Shown: in pieces, positions 13,691 through 25,743 of the stretch
How the letters are laid out: the number at the start of each line of letters is the position of its first letter
Position numbering within the stretch: position 1 is the stretch's first letter
Assembly (NCBI GenBank): GCA_001953115.1
Contig: LSSL01000233.1
Location: 1 to 64,000 of the forward strand
DNA: 64,000 nt
Source of the DNA: Smittium mucronatum
Lineage: Eukaryota; Kickxellomycota; Harpellomycetes; Harpellales; Legeriomycetaceae
Direction of reading: 5' to 3'
Notes under the pieces: generated by a model
What the model was told of the DNA's origin: nothing
Databases searched by the model: none
The model's input: only the letters and a program-made list of their open reading frames with translations
Made by a program: the position numbers and the translations under genes

Positions 13691-13986
13691 TCATTAGGTT
13701 TCCGGTGCAATGAACATATACATTTCAATAAAACCACATTTCAGTCAATTAAAAGAATTAAATGTAAAAAATCATGCTAATATCAATTATTCCAAATTTA
13801 TCGATACGTATTAATTAAAATTATTAATGTTTAAAACTTCAAATTTTCGTGTTTATTTTGCAATAAAAGCGTTATTTTGATGTATCCGATTGCGTTCCGA
13901 TGTAATTTTATTATCTAAATAAATCAAAAATCATTGAAATGACGCGAATTTACCAAAATAAATCCGATTTAGCGATATAAGCGAAT
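13691..13986 (+). repeat. Left terminal inverted repeat, Harbinger-like element
   Basis: Matches the reverse complement of 16317-16610. Conserved internal words include GTATCCGATTGCGTTCCGATG, split here as TGTATCCGATTGCG and TTCCGATG, as well as TTTTCGTGTTTATTTTGC and GATATAAGCGAA at the inner edge. The aligned lengths are 296 and 294 bp. Confidence 0.85.
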
Positions 13987-15029
13987 TTTATTGATATAGA
14001 TTAGATTTTGACATTTTCAATTTTTTTTCAGAATTGGTTCAAAACCAATTTTTAGTTTGCGTGGGTTACTTTCAAATATTTTTCAAATACTTAATGATAA
14101 TTACGCGTAATTAAATCTCATACATTTTTATTGAAATCGATTAGATCAGACCAATTTTTATATATATTCATAATACCATATTCTTTCATACCTCAACTGT
14201 TTATTTTCCACTTTAATACTCCAAAATTTATATATTTTCTGTAAAATTGAACTCGATAAAAAAAAATTTATAGATGATAAATTCAAATTGCTATTAAATC
14301 GGTTTTATGTTTGCAAATTTAAAGACAAAAAATGATTTTTTTTAGAAAAAAGCAATCTTTAGGTGATTTCTCCAAATCCATGTATATTTTTATTATTTTT
14401 TTTTTGAAAAAAACTTTCGATAATAAAAAAAATAATGACCAAGTTTAATAAAATATTTTAATTTAATTTCAGCTCTTTGAATTAATGATTCGCTTCAGTC
14501 ACCCATTCTTTTTATTACTTTTATTGATATTATATCGACAGTAAACATATTAATCAAACACTCTAGGTCACTTGAACGAGTCGAAGAGTTATATAACTGG
14601 AATTGGATAAGAATTTTTTTTTTAAAAGATTAAACTATGTGAAAAAGAAACATCGTTTTTTTTTTCAGACCGTTTTTCATATGTATAGGGACTTAGATAT
14701 ATATTTTTGAAGGGATTTTCAGGACAGATAATCATTAGCCACCAGCAAAATATTATAATATGAAAAAAAAAAACTTAGGCGTTGTATTATTATTATTATA
14801 AATCTTAAAATAAATATTTTTATATTTTCAATATAAGTCGGAATAAAATGTAATTTTCTGTTAATAGGAAGTTTATATATGTTAATATAAACCATCAAAA
14901 GATAAATAATATTTGGAAAAAAAAAATATTGCGATAAAGTTTATATTTATTAATATTTTTTTTATAATACCAAGGAATTGATTATCAACTTCTTAGAATT
15001 GTCTTTATTTAATAAAATAGTATTATAAA

Positions 15030-16065
15030 TTAAATTTCAATATTAATAGAACATAATCTTCTTAACGGATATATAATAATATGGTATTTTGTTAAACTTG
15101 CACATATATCGTGGATATCTTCGCGGAGATCCAATGCTGTTCTTATTTTTAGCCTTGAATCTACCCAAAGCTGCTTGAGTCTTGCATAGTAATTCTCACA
15201 AATAATTCTCACAGAGACCAATTTAAAGTTATTTTTATGTTCAAACTGATTCAAATTCGATCCTTTTACGGGCAATATAGAGGGAAAATACCTACACATT
15301 TCTAGATATTCTAAATATGCTATAATCAACCAATACTGGTGACCATTGGAAGAGATTTCATCTGGGTTTCTCAATAAAAATATCTTATACTCATCTAAAC
15401 TCCCTAAAAATATATTGATTCATGGATCGATCCGTAGCTTATTTTACTTAAAATGGTGACTCTGCCGTTAGGAATAATGGTGAACTCTCTTTTAACACAA
15501 TATTTTTTGCGTTTTCGTGAAAATAAAACCTTTGCCTCCCTAAAGTAGGAGGTGAATCTATAAAATTCTTGGATTGAAGCATCTGTTATGAGAGCTTCTT
15601 CAAGGAAATGTGCAAATGATAGCCTTTTTGATATTTGATCTGATTTTTTAATTTTAATAATGAATTAATTTTTCAATATATGTTTTATTGAATAGGTTAT
15701 TCTAGCAGCCAATTGTTGAGAGGAACCAGAATTCATATTAAAAGATAATCCAATAGATTAATAGTAGGATATATTTTGAGATAAGTCAGGTAGAAAAGTA
15801 GCGAATATTTTAACAAAATATTTGATTCTCCCATTTGTAGTTCTCATTGCAGAAGGTTCTGGATTTAATAGAGAAAAAAGATATTAAATGCATGAAATCC
15901 AAATTTAGTTAAATTTCTTAATTTATCCTCAGAAATATTATAAAAATAAAAACCAGACCTTGGCCCCTCAATATCAAATGTACTCTCTGGAAATAAATTG
16001 GCCATATTTTGATCATCAATTATCCTAGCCCTTGATATAAGATTTTCAAAGTTGTTGGTAGACAT
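15030..16065 (-). pseudogene. Harbinger-like DDE transposase, broken
   Basis: From the minus strand: an N-terminal piece 16065-15865 (begins MSTNNFENLISRARIIDDQN), then a core piece around 15600-15400, then a C-terminal piece 15374-15030. The core contains LITDASIQEF, YFREAKVLFSRKRKKYCVKR, TIIPNGRVTIL and YGSIHESIYF. These correspond to the DDE_Tnp_4 blocks DGT, YYSGKKKxHTVKxQ, DPDGRI and YPGSVHDS. The C-terminal piece has VRIICENYYARLKQLW and later DICASL, matching the RxVVExAFGRLKxRW and ACCxLHN blocks that hold the catalytic glutamate. The second aspartate is changed to glutamate (HES for HDS). Stops follow the core, so the gene is inactive in this copy. Confidence 0.78.
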
Positions 16066-16316
16066 TTTAATAAATGATTTCTTTTGGAATTTGGGTACGA
16101 TTATTTGTTTAAGAGGGATATAAAGTTGGTATACTCAATTGATAGACAGTATTTGAGATGAAATAAGATTTTTTAAAAAAAAAAAAATTGACAAAGTCTG
16201 GAATTTTTATACGTATAAATATCAGGTATTATTGAAATAGCGCTCCGTGTTTAAAAGAATTTTTTTTAAAACAATTAAATAAAGTTATTGATATTTTTTA
16301 AGACGAATAGATGTAT

Positions 16317-16610
16317 TTCGCTTATATCGCGAAATCGAATTGATTTTTGGTAAATTCGCGTTATTTCAATGAATTTTAATCTATTTAGATTATAAAATCA
16401 CATCGGAACGCAATCGGATACATCAAAATAATGCTTTTATTGCAAAATAAACACGAAAATTTAATATTTTAGACATGAATCATTTTAACCAATACGTATT
16501 GATAAATATAGAATAATTGATATTAGCATGATTTTTTACATTTAATTCAATTAATTGTTGGGCAGTGGCTTTATTGAAATATATATGTTTATTGCACTGG
16601 TCACCTATTA
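16317..16610 (-). repeat. Right terminal inverted repeat, Harbinger-like element
   Basis: Partner of 13691-13986. It begins at the inner edge with TTCGCTTATATCGC and ends with TTGCACTGGTCACC. A 65-codon minus-strand frame (16677-16480) runs through its outer half and past the tip. The left TIR does not keep that frame, so I do not treat it as a gene. Confidence 0.85.
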
Positions 16611-16695
16611 AAATTAGATACATTTTTTTATTTATTTGGAATGCGAATACAGATTTCTCTTCAACTGTCTCAAACACGCTAATTAATGTGAAATT

Positions 16696-16996
16696 GAAGT
16701 AGGCTCTGACTAGGACCTCATTAGATTCAATGAACTATTGTTCGTTGACAAAAAGCTTAATTCTTGACTGCACGTAACCTCAGCCATCCAGCCTACTTGA
16801 AGCAATGTCAGGGGGGTCTTTCGGTTGGTAGATTGAACCATTTTACCGTAGGTACGCAGCCGGTAGTCGGGCAGAGGAGCTTATTGTAGTTAGGATAATA
16901 GTCACTTCTATACGACTTTTTCTTTTTTAAATATTTTTTAGTATAGTTTTTAATGACGTTATCTTACAATAAAATTCCGTGATACAAAAAAAAAAA
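16696..16996 (+). repeat. Dispersed repeat family A, copy 1 (5'-truncated)
   Basis: Begins GAAGTAGGCTCTGACTAGGA and ends CCGTGATACA followed by a run of A. It is colinear with 57056-57352 and, less closely, with 26062-26352, but lacks the first ~320 bp that both other copies have. Shared landmarks are GAGCTTAATTCTTGACT-like, CTACTTGAAGCAAT and TCTTTCGGTTGGTAGATT. It starts 86 bp beyond the Harbinger TIR tip. Confidence 0.88.
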
Positions 16997-17429
16997 ATCA
17001 ATGCGAACTTTTTTTTTTTTGGAATATTATAGCCCATGTGGGAGATTTTTTATTTTTTGTAAGAGCGAGCACTTGTCTATTAAATTTTTGCCACACTGCC
17101 ACTTTGATGATGCGTTTAATGGAAAATAGATAAACCTACTGGATGATCTAAGATTGGGTCGCCAAAAGCTTTTTTCTATTAGGTCTATAGGAGATTAATT
17201 GACATTAGCGCATTTTTTTATCAGGATCTTACTCGTGGGAAGAGATGTAATTTTTGACCAATGGCACAGATAGTAAAAGAAATTAAAGTCTTTGAGAGTA
17301 TTTTCCAATTATAACGCATTTGATATGCCAACTAAAGTAATTAAACCTATCATAAATCGCCATCGCCGAGAAACAAGGCTAAAATAAAAGGTGATTATTT
17401 ACAACTCTTTTCTTGCTGTTAAATTAAAC

Positions 17430-17700
17430 TGTGTCACTATTTAAGATAAACATTTATTCTACCTTGATTTTCACCCGGATGGATTCACATCCCATTGGTT
17501 ATTTTTTGCGACAGCCAGATCAACCTATTCAGTATATAGCAAATCAGAGCACTTGGTTCACAGTGGCTACGAAAGAATAAAAATATCATATCGCCTACTT
17601 TTTACAGGAGTTGGTTTTTATGTAATAGTAAGGATTTGTTCACCGAGCAATATTCATTTCGGAAATAATGAAAACTCTTATTTGCTAGTTAATGCTTAGT
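17430..17700 (+). pseudogene. Retroelement integrase zinc-binding domain relic
   Basis: An open plus-strand frame of about 80 codons reads FHPDGFTSHWLFFATARST, then SKSEHLVHSGYERIKISYRL, then VGFYVIVRICSPSNIHFGNN, ending in TAG at about 17700. The second and third parts resemble the integrase H2C2 finger, HxxxxHxGxxRTxxxYRxxxxWPGxxxxVxxxxxxCxxC. Both histidines are kept (HLVH). Of the two cysteines, the first survives (RIC) and the second is lost. The domain class is an inference from pattern alone. Which retroelement it came from is unclear, because no reverse transcriptase lies just upstream. Confidence 0.5.
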
Positions 17701-18585
17701 GCACACTCGAAAGAACTGACGGTTAAATAAATGGTTTCCAAATATTAATAGTCGGCTATAAGATGTAGGGTGAAGTTGGCCGATATGGATACCATATTTG
17801 TATCGTTTGCTTGAAAGAACCGAGAGATGCATTAAATGGCCTGTGTATGACTAGAAAATTATTTCAGGGGTGTTGAATAGTAAAGATAAAATGGAATGTG
17901 AAAAAATAAGACCACCCGCTATGTTGAGGAACCGAGTGGTGAAGAGCTTCAAAAGATTACATGAAATTGAAAATCGATAGAGATAAGAGAAAGATAAGTA
18001 TGGCAAAATAATGAAAAGTCCTGATAAATATTAGGGGTATGTTTACCGAGATCCAATAATGTTCAGGTACTGTTATTAATTGATGTATTTTTGTATTTCT
18101 TATGCTTAAGTGGTGCAATGCACCCGTGCGAAAATGGCGAGCTTTTATCTACCTGGATTATTTATTGCTTTGGGAGAAATATATTTGTCATAACGAAGCT
18201 TCTTCACTTTAACGCTTCACAGGCCCAAAAATGTACTAAATTCATATTTGTGAAATTCAACATTTTTCATTCGTTAAAAGGCCAATTTAACCAATTAAAC
18301 ATATTTTATTCTAATAAGATGCATGAGTTGACTTAAAATTGAGCGACATTTTGGACATCCAGTTTTGAAGAAATCAATAGTAGCTTGCAAGTAAATCGTG
18401 TTACCTGCCATAATTCCTTTTAAGTGGTATATATATTTTTGCTACTGAAAGTTCGGCTAAAACGTCAATATTTTTTCTGTAAACCAGCATAGTTTGTATT
18501 AAAGTATTTTTTAATAAAATAGCCAGTTTTATCACTCTATCTCTATCAATCGGTGTTGCTACTTTTCTAAAGTTATTGTCACGCA
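17701..18585. other. Region upstream of the PDH kinase gene
   Basis: The first part may still be retroelement debris, since its base composition is like the integrase relic. The last ~200 bp would hold the promoter of the kinase gene. The open frame at 18091-18336 has no motif and I do not call it. Confidence 0.4.
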
Positions 18586-20329
18586 ATGCTTACTGACATT
18601 CCAAAGGCGTTGGCTGATAAGATTATCAGAGCAGCCAAGATGCCTCAAACTGGTGTATCTTTGAGACAGATGGTAGAGTTCGGTAAGATACCGTCTTTTA
18701 GGGTTATTTCCTTTTTTTTTTTCATTTTAGCCGTTGTGTTGCCAATGGATTCCATTCATATAGATTAATAAGAATCTTCATCTTAAATACACTCAAAATT
18801 TACTAACCCTTTCTTTAATATCTTAAAAAGGCCAGAATCCTACACAAGGAACTTTGCTAAGAGCCTCTCAGTTTGTTTATGGTAAATTTCAGTTCAATTT
18901 TGTCACGATTTTTATCCTTAGCTCTAATAACACATCTCATATATCTTCCTGTAATATATTATTGTTTCCACTTTTATGCTCTTATTTTTTTAAAAATAAG
19001 CAGAGAAGTAAAAGTAGGGGAGAAGGTGGTGGGAAGATTCGTGCGACATTTCACTATCTATTTTTGAACTTTGGATATTTCGTTTGGGGATTTTATCCCT
19101 TAAGAAAATTACTCAAAAAATACTTAAATTCGCTTTCTATCCTTTTTTTTTTTAAAAAAAATAGACGAGTTGCCCATTCGTCTGGCTCATCGAGTCATTG
19201 AACTGGACACAATGCCTGAAATTTCTAAAATGAATTCAGTTTTAAAGGTCAAAAATTGGTATGTCGAGTCATTCAATGTAAGAAATTAATTTTATAAAAT
19301 TAGTTATTGCTATTCATATTTAATACTTGAATTAATCTTCTCACCTAAAAAACGTGGCACTCACAGGAATTAATCCACTTTCCAAAAGTCCCTCAAAAGA
19401 TTATGGACATGGTTATTGCAAACACTATTGATGATGTTCATGATTTACCAGATAATGCATTTGCTGCAAATCAGTCAGAAACAAAGAAATATTATTATAA
19501 TACCCGGGATGTGAAATATCCTTTGGAAGTGTCAGAGTATAATGCAAGCTTGGTTAAGTTAATCACAAACATAAAAAAACGCCACGATCCTGTAGTAATA
19601 ACAATAGCCCAAGGTGTTAAAGATTACAAACGAAATGGTGATATTGAAGTTATCAACAGCCAAATGCAAACCTTTCTAGATCGTTTCTATCTTTCAAGAA
19701 TAGGAATAAGAATGCTGATCGGACAGCAGATAGAAATCAATAACGTCAATAGACTCAAAGATTTTGTTGGTGTGATTTGCATTAAAACTAAGGTCAGAGA
19801 CGTTATTAAAGAAGCCATTGAGAATGCCAAGTACATTTGTCAAGACTATTATTTCTTGTCTAGTCCACCAACAATCGAGCTGTACTGCCCTGAGAACCTG
19901 GAATTCCCTTACGTTCCTTCCCATCTCCACCACATGATCTTTGAACTCGTTAAAAATAGTTTACGTGCAACTGTAGAGTTGTACGGTGAAGATGCCGACC
20001 AGTTCCCGCCAATAAAGGTTATTGTCGCTAGTGGTAATGAGGATATTGCCATAAAGATTAGCGATGAAGGTGGTGGTATTTCTCGTTCAGCGTTAGAAAA
20101 AGTATGGACATACATGTATACAACTGCTGATACTCCTGATTTAGAGGAAAGCTTTGATCAGTCTGATTTTAAGGCTCCACTAGCAGGGTTTGGCTACGGA
20201 TTACCTCTCAGTCGTTTATATGCCCGTTATTTCGGAGGTGATATAAAAATAATTTCAATGGAGAATTATGGAACAGATGCTTACATTCATCTATCGAGAT
20301 TAAGTAACTCGCAAGAACCTCTTACTTAG
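18586..20329 (+). CDS. Pyruvate dehydrogenase kinase, mitochondrial (4 exons)
   Basis: Phosphorylates and inactivates the E1-alpha subunit of the mitochondrial pyruvate dehydrogenase complex, using a GHKL (histidine-kinase-like) ATP fold. Exons 18586-18682, 18831-18881, 19165-19277 and 19377 corrected by frame to 19367-20329 join in frame to 407 residues. Introns have GT...AG ends. The N-terminal four-helix domain shows SLRQMVEFG, TLLRASQF, ELPIRLAHR and VKNWYVESF. Then come KKRHDPVV (residues ~157-164) and FLDRFYLSRIGIRML (~190-204). ATP-site boxes are the N-box HHMIFELVKNSLRA (~275-288), G1 DEGGGIS (~320) and G2 GFGYGLPLSRLYARYF (~361-376). The protein ends in SNSQEPLT, without the long tail of animal PDKs. 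BCKDH kinase is the main alternative; the SMENYGTDAYIHL ending favours PDK. The start has no obvious long presequence, so an upstream exon is possible. Confidence 0.95.
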
Positions 20330-20913
20330 ATAATATTTACTTTTAACATCGTATGCGAGTCCCTCATTTAGTCCATTACAATTTTATAAAACTAAGATTT
20401 TAGCGCAATAAATTAAAGCCTAATCATAATTTTAATAATCGCTTGTCTCCAATCGTTATTTTTGGGAGGTTAATAAATTTTGAGCTTGGATTTTTTTTTC
20501 TAGTCAATATCTTAAAACTGGAATAGATAATAAGCTAGTTAGATCAAAAAATTTGGATAGATTAATCATTCCATTAAAAGAAGCAAGTCAGATACACAAT
20601 TGAAATCATTTTTACACACTGGGTTCAGTTTATCACAAGCATAAACTTTTCAAAAAACAGTAGTTCTTTTAGCGATAAAAGAAACTTTAGAGGTAAAAAA
20701 AAAAACACGCCTCGATTTATTACCACTATAATCCAGACTAAAAAAGGAATTACTAATTGAATCTAAAAGAACATGAATTTCAAGAATAGATGTAAAAACA
20801 AAAAATAGTTTACGAATCGTCGCCAGTAAAGTTTCTCGTCCAAAACATTACAATTCAGAGAGCTGGAAGAGAAGGATAGGGGGTAGGATGGGGGGGGGTA
20901 TAAGATTCAAATC
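20330..20913. other. Convergent 3' intergenic region
   Basis: Lies between the ends of two convergent genes. It holds AT-rich DNA with several AATAAA-like words and a poly-G run near 20890. No gene seen. Confidence 0.5.
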
Positions 20914-21237
20914 TTAATCTGAATTGTAATCGACGAAATTGCCGCCCTTTCTTTTCCTCTTCTTGTTTTTGTGTATACGGGCGGGATTCTTGGTTTCGGT
21001 AATAACCTTGATGCGCTCATTGGCGCGTTTTTCTATACTAGACATTTTTGTAGAGGCTAGGATTTTGAGGATTTTTTCTTTCCGCGATGGTTCTGCAGGG
21101 ACCGTAGCGGCAATGGATGTGGGTTTAGATTTTTTGCTCTTGCTCTTGCTCTTGCTCTTCTTGGATTGAGAGCGGGCCGAAAGAGTGTCTTCGGAAAATA
21201 GAGATTCGATCGCACGCCTGGATATTCTTTTTGACAT
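20914..21237 (-). CDS. Small lysine-rich, probably nuclear protein
   Basis: A single-exon frame of 107 residues starting MSKRISRRAIESLFSEDTLS. Residues ~25-40 are a K/S-rich low-complexity run encoded by a GCTCTT-type hexamer repeated about four times (on the plus strand, near 21135-21160). A helix-like middle (KEKILKILASTKMSSIEKRA) is followed by a basic cluster NKKRKRKGG and an acidic-aromatic end FVDYNSD. The cluster is a good monopartite nuclear localisation signal. The frame is richer in G+C than the flanks and sits between two recognised genes, 232 bp downstream of the Svf1-like gene on the same strand, which supports it as real. I do not recognise the family. A ribosome-biogenesis or chromatin role would fit the composition, but that is conjecture. 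Confidence 0.6.
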   Translation of the reverse strand: MSKRISRRAIESLFSEDTLSARSQSKKSKSKSKSKKSKPTSIAATVPAEPSRKEKILKILASTKMSSIEKRANERIKVITETKNPARIHKNKKRKRKGGNFVDYNSD

Positions 21238-21469
21238 TTTCTTTATTTATTTTCTTATTCAGGGCCTTTCTATTTACAACAAGCTTAATAACAAAAAAAA
21301 TAATGTAGTTATACGTATTGAGAAAAAGTAACAATATTTGAAAAGTGGGGGGGATCAATAAAACAATTGGTGCAAATTTAGTTAATCGGGAAATATTTGA
21401 AAAAAATTGCAGAAAAAAAAATTTTAATCTAAGAAAAAATAATTGGCTAGAATTGAAAAATAGATATAT

Positions 21470-22960
21470 TTATTTCATCATTGTGAGTTCGTGGAAACTT
21501 GAGCACGGCAAAGTCTGGTTATTTTGACCTTCTATCTGTAGCTCCAATGATGCGCCGTCCTCATAAAATTCAAAGATATATGGTCTAGTGACAAGTGCCT
21601 GAACAAAGGATTTAATAATCTTGTTGAGCTGCCCAAGAACATCTATTTCAGCAAACATAGTTGTGTTCTTAGTTATGAAAATAAGAGAAGCCTTTTTTCC
21701 GTCATCAGTAATTCCGTGGCAGGTGATTTTAAGCATTTTAGGAATTTCATAAAATTTATTCAGGCCTTTAGTCAACTCGAGATATTCAACGGTATTATTG
21801 TAAAAGTAGATTGCGGGCAGATTTCTTCTAATAAGAGCACCCTGGGAAATGACGACGCCACCGTATTTTTCTGGAGTTTTATAGTGCATAAAGCTGAAAA
21901 CAAATTCGTTTTGCGAGGGATTATTAGTGGCAATCGATAATGACCAGTCAGTACCTATATTGTAAGGGAGAATATGCTGAGAAGTGGCACGAATAAACAT
22001 GCCAATTCCATTATCAGAGATGGTCTCGCCATTTCCACACACGAGAGTTGATTCAACTGAACCAGCTGGTAAAAAGGCATGCAGTGCTGTTCCACCAGCA
22101 ATATGATTTTTCCCTTCTCCTATCTTGTAACCCTTAGAACTAGTTTTAAAGGTAGCAATTAGAGATATTTTCTGCTCGGGATCCTTCTTGTTATTATTGT
22201 ATGCAAAGGTGATTTCCTTCATATCAGAACCCCAATGGATTTTCAAGCATTCACCAGATACAGATAATTTGTCTTTCCCAATATCCATTGTGCTTTGATT
22301 AATGGTTTCGAAAATTCCTGGTTTATTTGGTCTATACAAGAAAAAGTTCGTCTGGAAAGTAGTGCTGATTCTAAACAAGAAATTTGAGTGAGTGATAATT
22401 GTAGTAATTAGCTTAATAGGGATAAAAAAACTTACGATACTCTAGCCCAGGCGTATTGGACGAACAAAAAGTAGCCATTATTCAGTTTGTAATATAAAGA
22501 CTGGGTCTCAGAGCCGTTTTCTTTGCATAACCAAATGAAATCATCTTTTGTGGTTTCGGTAATGACGGGACTACCCTCCTTAACCAAGGATAGAGCGCTC
22601 TTTGCTAATTAAAAAAAGTTCAAGCTTTTAAGAGGAAAAGGGACAAGTTAATTTATATAGTTAAAATAATAAATAGATTTTTTTCCAAATCATGTGAATT
22701 ATTAATACAAAAGATTTACAAGATATTAATAAAAAGAAGTAGGAGATGAGTTTAGGATTGAGTAACAGAAGTTCCACGATTCCAACTAATAAATACTTCC
22801 AAACCAAATAATCACAAATATGAAATTTAGAAACCAAATAACTTGCTCCAAATAGCCCAAAAGAGAAAGATTCCCCTTTTTTTGCGTTGAGCAGATAATA
22901 TTAAAGGATTGAAATTTTTTGAAAAAGAATATCCTTACTTTTATGATTTGTCCAAAACAT
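21470..22960 (-). CDS. SVF1: Svf1-like survival/lipid-binding protein (3 exons)
   Basis: Svf1 of yeast is a lipocalin-like fungal protein linked to survival under oxidative stress and to ceramide transport at the Golgi. Model on the minus strand: exon 1 22960-22939 (MFWTNHK), exon 2 22604-22436, exon 3 22370-21470, giving 363 residues in frame with GT-AG introns of 334 and 65 nt. The N-terminal half has KDDFIWL, ETQSLYYKLNNGYFLFVQ and STTFQTNFFLY, the strand pattern of the Svf1 N-terminal domain. The middle has DNGIGMFIRA, the acidic-then-tryptophan TDWSLS, and FSFMHYKTPEKYGGVVISQG. These fit the Svf1 GxGMFxxAxQ...W...MxFxTPxxYGxxxVxxG block. The C-terminal half is the second lipocalin-like barrel. 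It is shorter than yeast Svf1 (about 480 residues). Exon 1 is tiny, so the true start is the least certain part. Confidence 0.78.
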
Positions 22961-25743
22961 AACGTAGTAGTAGCGTTATTCGATTTAAAACTGAAAAGAA
23001 AGAAATTTGAAGTAAAAAGAATAGATATATGGCGAGACGTTTATTTAATAATGTGAGGATAATAAGGTATGAATGTGGAGTTTATATTTATTTTTTGTGG
23101 AGGGAAGGGTTTCATGGATTCTTTCTGGTTACTATTATATTATAAAATTACTGTTGATAACCAAGAATGACAGAAGAGTGAATAGCAGCCAAGATTGATT
23201 TATCCTTAGATAATTTTTGGAATACAATTGGCTACGAAGAAGTAAATAACAATGTGGGTACGATGAGCAAAGAAATATGATTGGAGAAAAACAATACCTT
23301 GACGAAAGCACAATATTATGTAAAAAATTTGCATGCATTCAGTGACCACGAAACCTTTGCAGGAATAATGGCTGAATACTTTTCCTATTAAAGCCACTGT
23401 CCCTTTATTTTGCCCATATTTGTTTACATGTTTGCCTGTATGCGCTCATGACTTTTATCCACCCCCTTATTCGCTCTCGGAAACTCCTAACCTGTATTTC
23501 CCAATAATAACCCACTTTATTTTGAGAATAAACAGTTTCTGCATATTATATTGAAAGTTATCCGAATATTTTTGCTATAAGATTAGTTATCGAATTGATT
23601 TAGATAAAAAGTAGGGGTGAGGCAGTCTAGATGTGAACAGAGGCTGTTTTTGCGAATTTTATCAACCTTTAGAACCCTGTTAGTAATACATATTTTATCC
23701 AATTTAGTACCGATTACTATAATGGGAAAAGCTACTTAGCGAATATCTTTGTTTCATCATTGTTATTTTATTTTATAGTTAATAGATCTAAATGTAGATA
23801 TAGCGTTCATATATAAACATTCAACCACAGCTTCTTCTTACAGGATGATGTAGTTGGAACCTTTTAAGACTAAGATATAAAAGAATCGACGGTATACACT
23901 AGTAAAATTTTATAGTTCAACTTAAATTTATAATGGAGCTATCCTGAAAATAAAATGAGAAAAATATAAATCAAATCAAATTTAAAATTTATATTATTAC
24001 TTTTCTGAAAATGGTCAAATAAATTATAGAAGAGTAAAATTTAAAGTTCATTGGTTTTTGAGCATCAAAACTATGACACTTGGCAGACCTTTTTTTTGGC
24101 TTTTCTTATAAGGAATTTATTTAAAGTATTTAAATGCTAGACGCACTTGGCAGATATTATCAGAAGCATCGTTCATGTAAAGTGGTGTTAATAATTAAAG
24201 AACAAATACTTGAGAGGATTAATCTAATGATTACCTTGGAAGAAGTAAACATCTAACAAGGAAAAAATAATACATATATCCTCCTATAAGATTGGCATTT
24301 GGTGGTTTATATTATAAATTAGAAAAAAAGATTTCTACAAAACTAATGTGAACCCAGCAATAATTACGAAAGCTCATGTATATTAAATTATTCTGTGTAA
24401 AAAAAAAGGGCAGCAATTTAAAAAACACAATGTTATTTTCTTCAATAACGAGCCTCCAAAGCTCATTCGGTTAACGTAATTTATTAGATGATGTAGCAAA
24501 CCTAAATTTCAAACCTTATCTCAAGTGAAGAGAATAAAGCATGCACTGTATTTAAGACTAAATATTATTGGACTAAAGCTTCTTAATTAAATTTTTTTAG
24601 CTCGGAGCCAAAGTATCTTTCATCGTGAAAAAAGACACTGAATTTCTATAAATGGGAGATTATTCGGCAAACAAGGCACTAGTTTCCATTGCTTTCATGG
24701 AATTTACCATGATATGGGAGATTCCCTTAGAGATCGGATACTTTACTATTAAATTTTTACTATTTTCCTAATTTGGAAATATTGAGATAAGATCCGGTGT
24801 TAATTTATTCGGCAATTCAAAATATGAATTTTAGAGGCTGATTTTCTACTGGCAAAGTGTTGTAATTTGTTGGAACCAGCATGTTTTTCTATTTTTATTG
24901 GACTGGTTTTTTTATAAGTTCAAGTATAGCCAATAGTTTGCACAGTAAAAAAAAGTTTGGTCTTAGAAATAGTCTCTCATATAGTGTATTGGTTCAATGT
25001 ATTGACGAATTGTTAAAAAATTTAAAAAAACATTTTTATTGGCTCATTATCAAAATCAGACAGCTTTTGTATTTAATTTAATATTTCCTAAAAAGAAAAT
25101 TAATAATAGACATGAATAAAGTGTCCACATCATCAAAGAGTCTCAAATTGCATTCATATTCACATTAACAATATTTCGTTAAAATAAATTATATATAGCG
25201 AATTGCTGCAGTCACCAATTCTACCAGAAGGCACTTTTCCTGTTGAATTTCGAAGGAATTAATGTTGGGGCTTGCAACCAATGTTTGTTTAAAATCAAAT
25301 TCTAAATTTAGAGATTAGCATGGATTAGTAATTCAAAGTAAATAAATTTCAAATTCAACATTTCAAATAAACAGTATCCAATAATTTTTTAGTTTTTCAT
25401 TGCCAGAGAGAAAATTATGGAGCTATTTTCGGTCAATATACAAATTTAACAGCCAGTATGCACTTATAGTTGTATTAACTTTGATATAATTCAAGTGAAA
25501 TAGCGGAATCCTTGACCCTTTTAGGACCGGCCGTACAAAAATGGCTATTACTTTTCAGACAGTAGAGATTTATTGAAAAGCGCTCTTTACTAATTGGACT
25601 AATTCTCATCAATTCGATTTTAAACTTCATATTTCACAAATAGGAATTAACGTAATTTAGGCTCTATAAAGGTTTAAATAGGAAACCAACATATTTCTTG
25701 GTCCCTAAGGATATTAACATCCATTATATTGTCAATGATCTAC
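22961..25743. other. Gene-free stretch upstream of the Svf1-like gene
   Basis: No supported gene. Composition is somewhat less A+T-rich than the deserts further right, which may reflect old, unrecognisable insertions. Open frames at 23135-23397 and 24881-25081 lack motifs. The promoter of the Svf1-like gene should lie at the left edge. Confidence 0.5.

Larger units (their letters stand above)
13691..16610 (-). mobile_element. Harbinger-like DNA transposon with ~295-bp TIRs
   Basis: A 2.9-kb unit is bounded by two long inverted repeats (13691-13986 and 16317-16610). These align over nearly their whole length with scattered substitutions. Inside, on the minus strand, lies a broken DDE transposase of the PIF/Harbinger (DDE_Tnp_4) type. 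The tips read GGTTTCCGGTGCAATG (left) and GGTGACCAGTGCAATA (right end, reversed). PIF/Harbinger elements normally have TIRs of tens of bp and 3-bp TWA target duplications. Here TTA and TAT flank the two tips, which is only weak support. The TIR length is unusual for the class. Confidence 0.8.

Noticed and set aside
16480..16677. 65-codon minus-strand frame crossing the right TIR tip of the Harbinger-like element
   Set aside because: The left TIR does not preserve the frame, and the transposon boundary falls inside it. No motif seen.
21716..21940. Plus-strand 74-codon frame opposite the Svf1-like gene
   Set aside because: It lies wholly within the Svf1-like exon, whose own frame matches a family.
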